Assembly (NCBI GenBank): GCA_023091735.1
Contig: JALKBU010000025.1
Span: forward strand, 62,001-126,000
DNA length: 64,000 bases
Direction of reading: 5' to 3'
From: Trichomonas tenax
Taxonomy: Eukaryota > Parabasalia > Trichomonadida > Trichomonadidae
Made by a program: the position numbers and the translations under genes. Shown here piece by piece: positions 62,223 to 64,000 of the stretch (its first letter is position 1; the number at the start of each line of letters is the position of its first letter). The notes beneath the pieces were generated by a model. It did no database searches, was not told the origin of the DNA, and saw only the letters and a program-made list of their open reading frames with translations.

Positions 62223-62921
62223 TCAAGCAAATGTGAGTAATGTCTCTGTCGGTGCTAATGGGTTTATCCATTCAGCAGGGCAGCAGCAAGTTACATCACC
62301 AAAGAAATCTATTTCATTCGGATCAGCACCACATTCCATTCCGTCGAATATTTTCATGTCGATAACATTAAACATATTCTTGAGGTCACGGCTGCATGGT
62401 GGCTCAACTAAATCGAAATGAACAGAAGGCTGAGGGGTTTCGGAGTACTGGACCTCAGGGCTTGATGCGTATTCTGAGCATGAGCTTGACGGTGATTGGC
62501 AGCCTGTCGGTTTTACTCTGATGGTCCAAAATCTTTGTTCTAAATAATTGCCTTTAAGGAACGGAAGAGCGTCAATAAGCTCCTTTTTGTGGACTCCGTT
62601 CTGAGCCTGAGAATATCCAAGCTTTGCGAGAACGCCGTTGATGTTAGATTTGGATTTATCAGTGAGAATCTGTAATTGCTTAACATTGATTGCCAAAAGA
62701 CCATTGATCCAGCAGACACCGCAGACCATGCACCTCTTCCAATCGTCTTCATCACCTCTAATGCAGAAATTGTGTATCTTATCTAAGATCGAGTCGAATG
62801 TGTCAACTCTGCGATTCCTTTGGTAGCGCATTTTCTCGGATGTCAGCAATTTCCTGAGCTCGAGGTATTTATTTTGATCACTCTCCACTAAAATGTTGAA
62901 ATATGGAACATCAACGAGCAT
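62223..62921 (-). CDS. Initiator-binding-domain protein (IBP39-like)
   Basis: The 232-residue protein starts at ATG 62921. Residues ~20-135 match the trichomonad initiator-binding domain: RGDEDDWKRCMVCGVCWI (55-72), LAINVKQLQILTDKSKSNINGVLAKLGY (76-103) and LPFLKGNYLEQRFWTIRV (119-136). In Trichomonas vaginalis IBP39 this winged-helix domain contacts the Inr element (TCA+1 PyTA/T type) that directs start-site choice. The C-terminal ~90 residues are Ser/Pro-rich and acidic and differ from the C-domain of IBP39, so this is a paralogue, probably a sequence-specific regulator. The protein has numerous Cys residues but no zinc-finger spacing I would trust. Confidence 0.85.
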   Translation of the reverse strand: MLVDVPYFNILVESDQNKYLELRKLLTSEKMRYQRNRRVDTFDSILDKIHNFCIRGDEDDWKRCMVCGVCWINGLLAINVKQLQILTDKSKSNINGVLAKLGYSQAQNGVHKKELIDALPFLKGNYLEQRFWTIRVKPTGCQSPSSSCSEYASSPEVQYSETPQPSVHFDLVEPPCSRDLKNMFNVIDMKIFDGMECGADPNEIDFFGDVTCCCPAEWINPLAPTETLLTFA

Positions 62922-64000
62922 TTTTTTGTTTTGTAAAATGCCGATAAATCACTCAATCATTGTCACGTTCAAATCTTAATTTAGAAAATTTTGAGATATT
63001 TACATTGTCAATTCAAATTTCTTCAGCAATTTTATTACATTTGGGATGTACCATGTTCAAAATATTCATTCTGAAAAAATTGATAATAAAAATATATTCA
63101 TCGATATATATTATTCTACACTAAAAAGGTATTCACCTTTTGAAAGAATAATTTTCAATAATAAAACCAAATAACGTTTTAAGATGCATTAACTTATGCT
63201 ACAGATTACGAATTTCTCGTTTTTGGATATCACACCCCTAATTTTTCGGTAAATAAGGGGCTTGTAAATTACTGAAAATTACTTCTAACACACTTTTTCA
63301 ATATTTAAATTGACAAAGCAACAAAACAGGTTTTCAGAGCTTTTCGTTGGGAATTTAGGCACTGTGTTTAATGGGCATACTGAAAATGCTATTTTTTGCA
63401 CTCGAAAAGCTTTTTCATGGCAAATTTAGTAATTTCACTAAAACTCAAAATATAATGTGTTGGGTATAATAAAGAGTCACGAAAAAATAAAGTGTTTACA
63501 TGGCAAATGTATTTCATTTTGACATGTAAAATTAGTTAGCTAATGGTGGAACGATAATGAAAAGGTTATAATTTTTTCACACACGAAGTATCTATTAATG
63601 CACTAGCTAATGTTTGATATATTTGCTGAATCAAATGATCTTTGTTATATGAAGCACCACTTTGGCGCAAAGTGGTGCTTCATTGTAAAATGAGTTAACA
63701 CCAACAACCAGCCCATGGTGCTTGGAGCCGTACTCAAATGTTTCTAAAATGATACACTGAGCTCGTGTGGTGTCAAAGAACGACAATTTAGTGTTGCACC
63801 ATTTCAATTCAAGAAATTATTTTGAAATTCTTTCAAAATATATTTTCAATCGATTTTAAGGTCCTGCAAATGATTATTTGATGCGTTTATTAAATAATTG
63901 TTCAACGAAAAATTAAGGTTATTTGTTAAAAATAAGTTGTTATGTCTGGTGCTCCATAGGCTTCAATCTACTAATCATAAAATTAGTGGGATAGTAAATA
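62922..64000. other. Intergenic to window end
   Basis: No gene recognised. Holds TTTACATGGCA (63495-63505) and TGACATGTAAA (63520-63530), facing each other, and the long hairpin at 63649-63683. Several GGTGCT/AGCACC words occur from 63650 to the end, including GTGCTCCATAGG near 63948. Confidence 0.45.
63649..63683. repeat. 15-bp perfect inverted repeat (hairpin)
   Basis: ATGAAGCACCACTTT, loop GGCGC, then AAAGTGGTGCTTCAT. The stem has no mismatch and is more GC-rich than its surroundings. It could be an RNA processing or termination structure, a cruciform, or the remnant of a foldback element. The following 120 bases contain four more GTGC(T/A) or GCACCA words. Confidence 0.75.

Noticed and set aside
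63260..63310. Possible intron acceptor (CTAACACACTTT)
   Set aside because: Resembles the trichomonad ACTAACACACAG acceptor but lacks the AG, and no exon lies nearby.

Overview
The window is AT-rich eukaryotic DNA with intronless genes on both strands and very short 5' leaders. The gene content points to a parabasalid (trichomonad) protist. It includes an initiator-binding-domain protein like IBP39, a degraded BspA-like leucine-rich-repeat surface protein, a degraded member of an expanded PP1-like phosphatase family, a broken parallel beta-helix surface-type gene, and an ankyrin/coiled-coil family present as one intact and one decayed copy. Tritrichomonas or Trichomonas is the likely genus; I cannot fix the species from sequence alone.

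Layout. 1-6 kb: a C-terminally truncated hypothetical gene (-) that runs off the left edge, BspA-like and PP1-like pseudogenes (+), and a PQ-loop membrane protein (-). 7-10 kb: a Vps39/Vam6-type tethering subunit. 10-15 kb: a broken coiled-coil gene (-) and an ankyrin-repeat gene (+). 16-22 kb: a Fringe-like glycosyltransferase, a 950-residue coiled-coil protein and a divergently transcribed acidic/basic protein. 23-29 kb: a Rab with Glu in place of the catalytic Gln, an SLC35F6-like transporter, an Arl13-like GTPase, and a UBA-like/SEP protein without UBX. 31-38 kb: an armadillo/importin-alpha-like protein, a GT61-like glycosyltransferase, a RIC1-like propeller protein, and a beta-helix pseudogene. 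38-51 kb: an EF-hand/WD40 pair that looks like one gene split at a seven-A run, an alpha-helical protein flanked by direct repeats, a DDB1-like protein, a ~110-bp tandem repeat, a CDC50 flippase subunit, and MOZART1. 51-64 kb: mostly gene-poor, with two elements bounded by terminal inverted repeats (52.4-53.4 and 56.1-57.2 kb), a second Rab, a small proline-rich protein, the IBP39-like gene and a 15-bp perfect hairpin.

Functional themes are endomembrane traffic (Vps39-like, two Rabs, RIC1-like, CDC50, PQ-loop, SLC35F6-like, SEP protein), microtubule/flagellar biology (Arl13, MOZART1, EF-hand/WD40) and glycosylation (GT31, GT61). There are no operons; neighbouring genes look independently transcribed.

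The strongest non-genic signal is a recurring 11-mer close to TTTACATGTCA. It has a palindromic ACATGT core and is found upstream of, or overlapping, many start codons and between divergent genes. It contains the TCA of the trichomonad initiator, and the window also encodes a protein of the family that binds that element.
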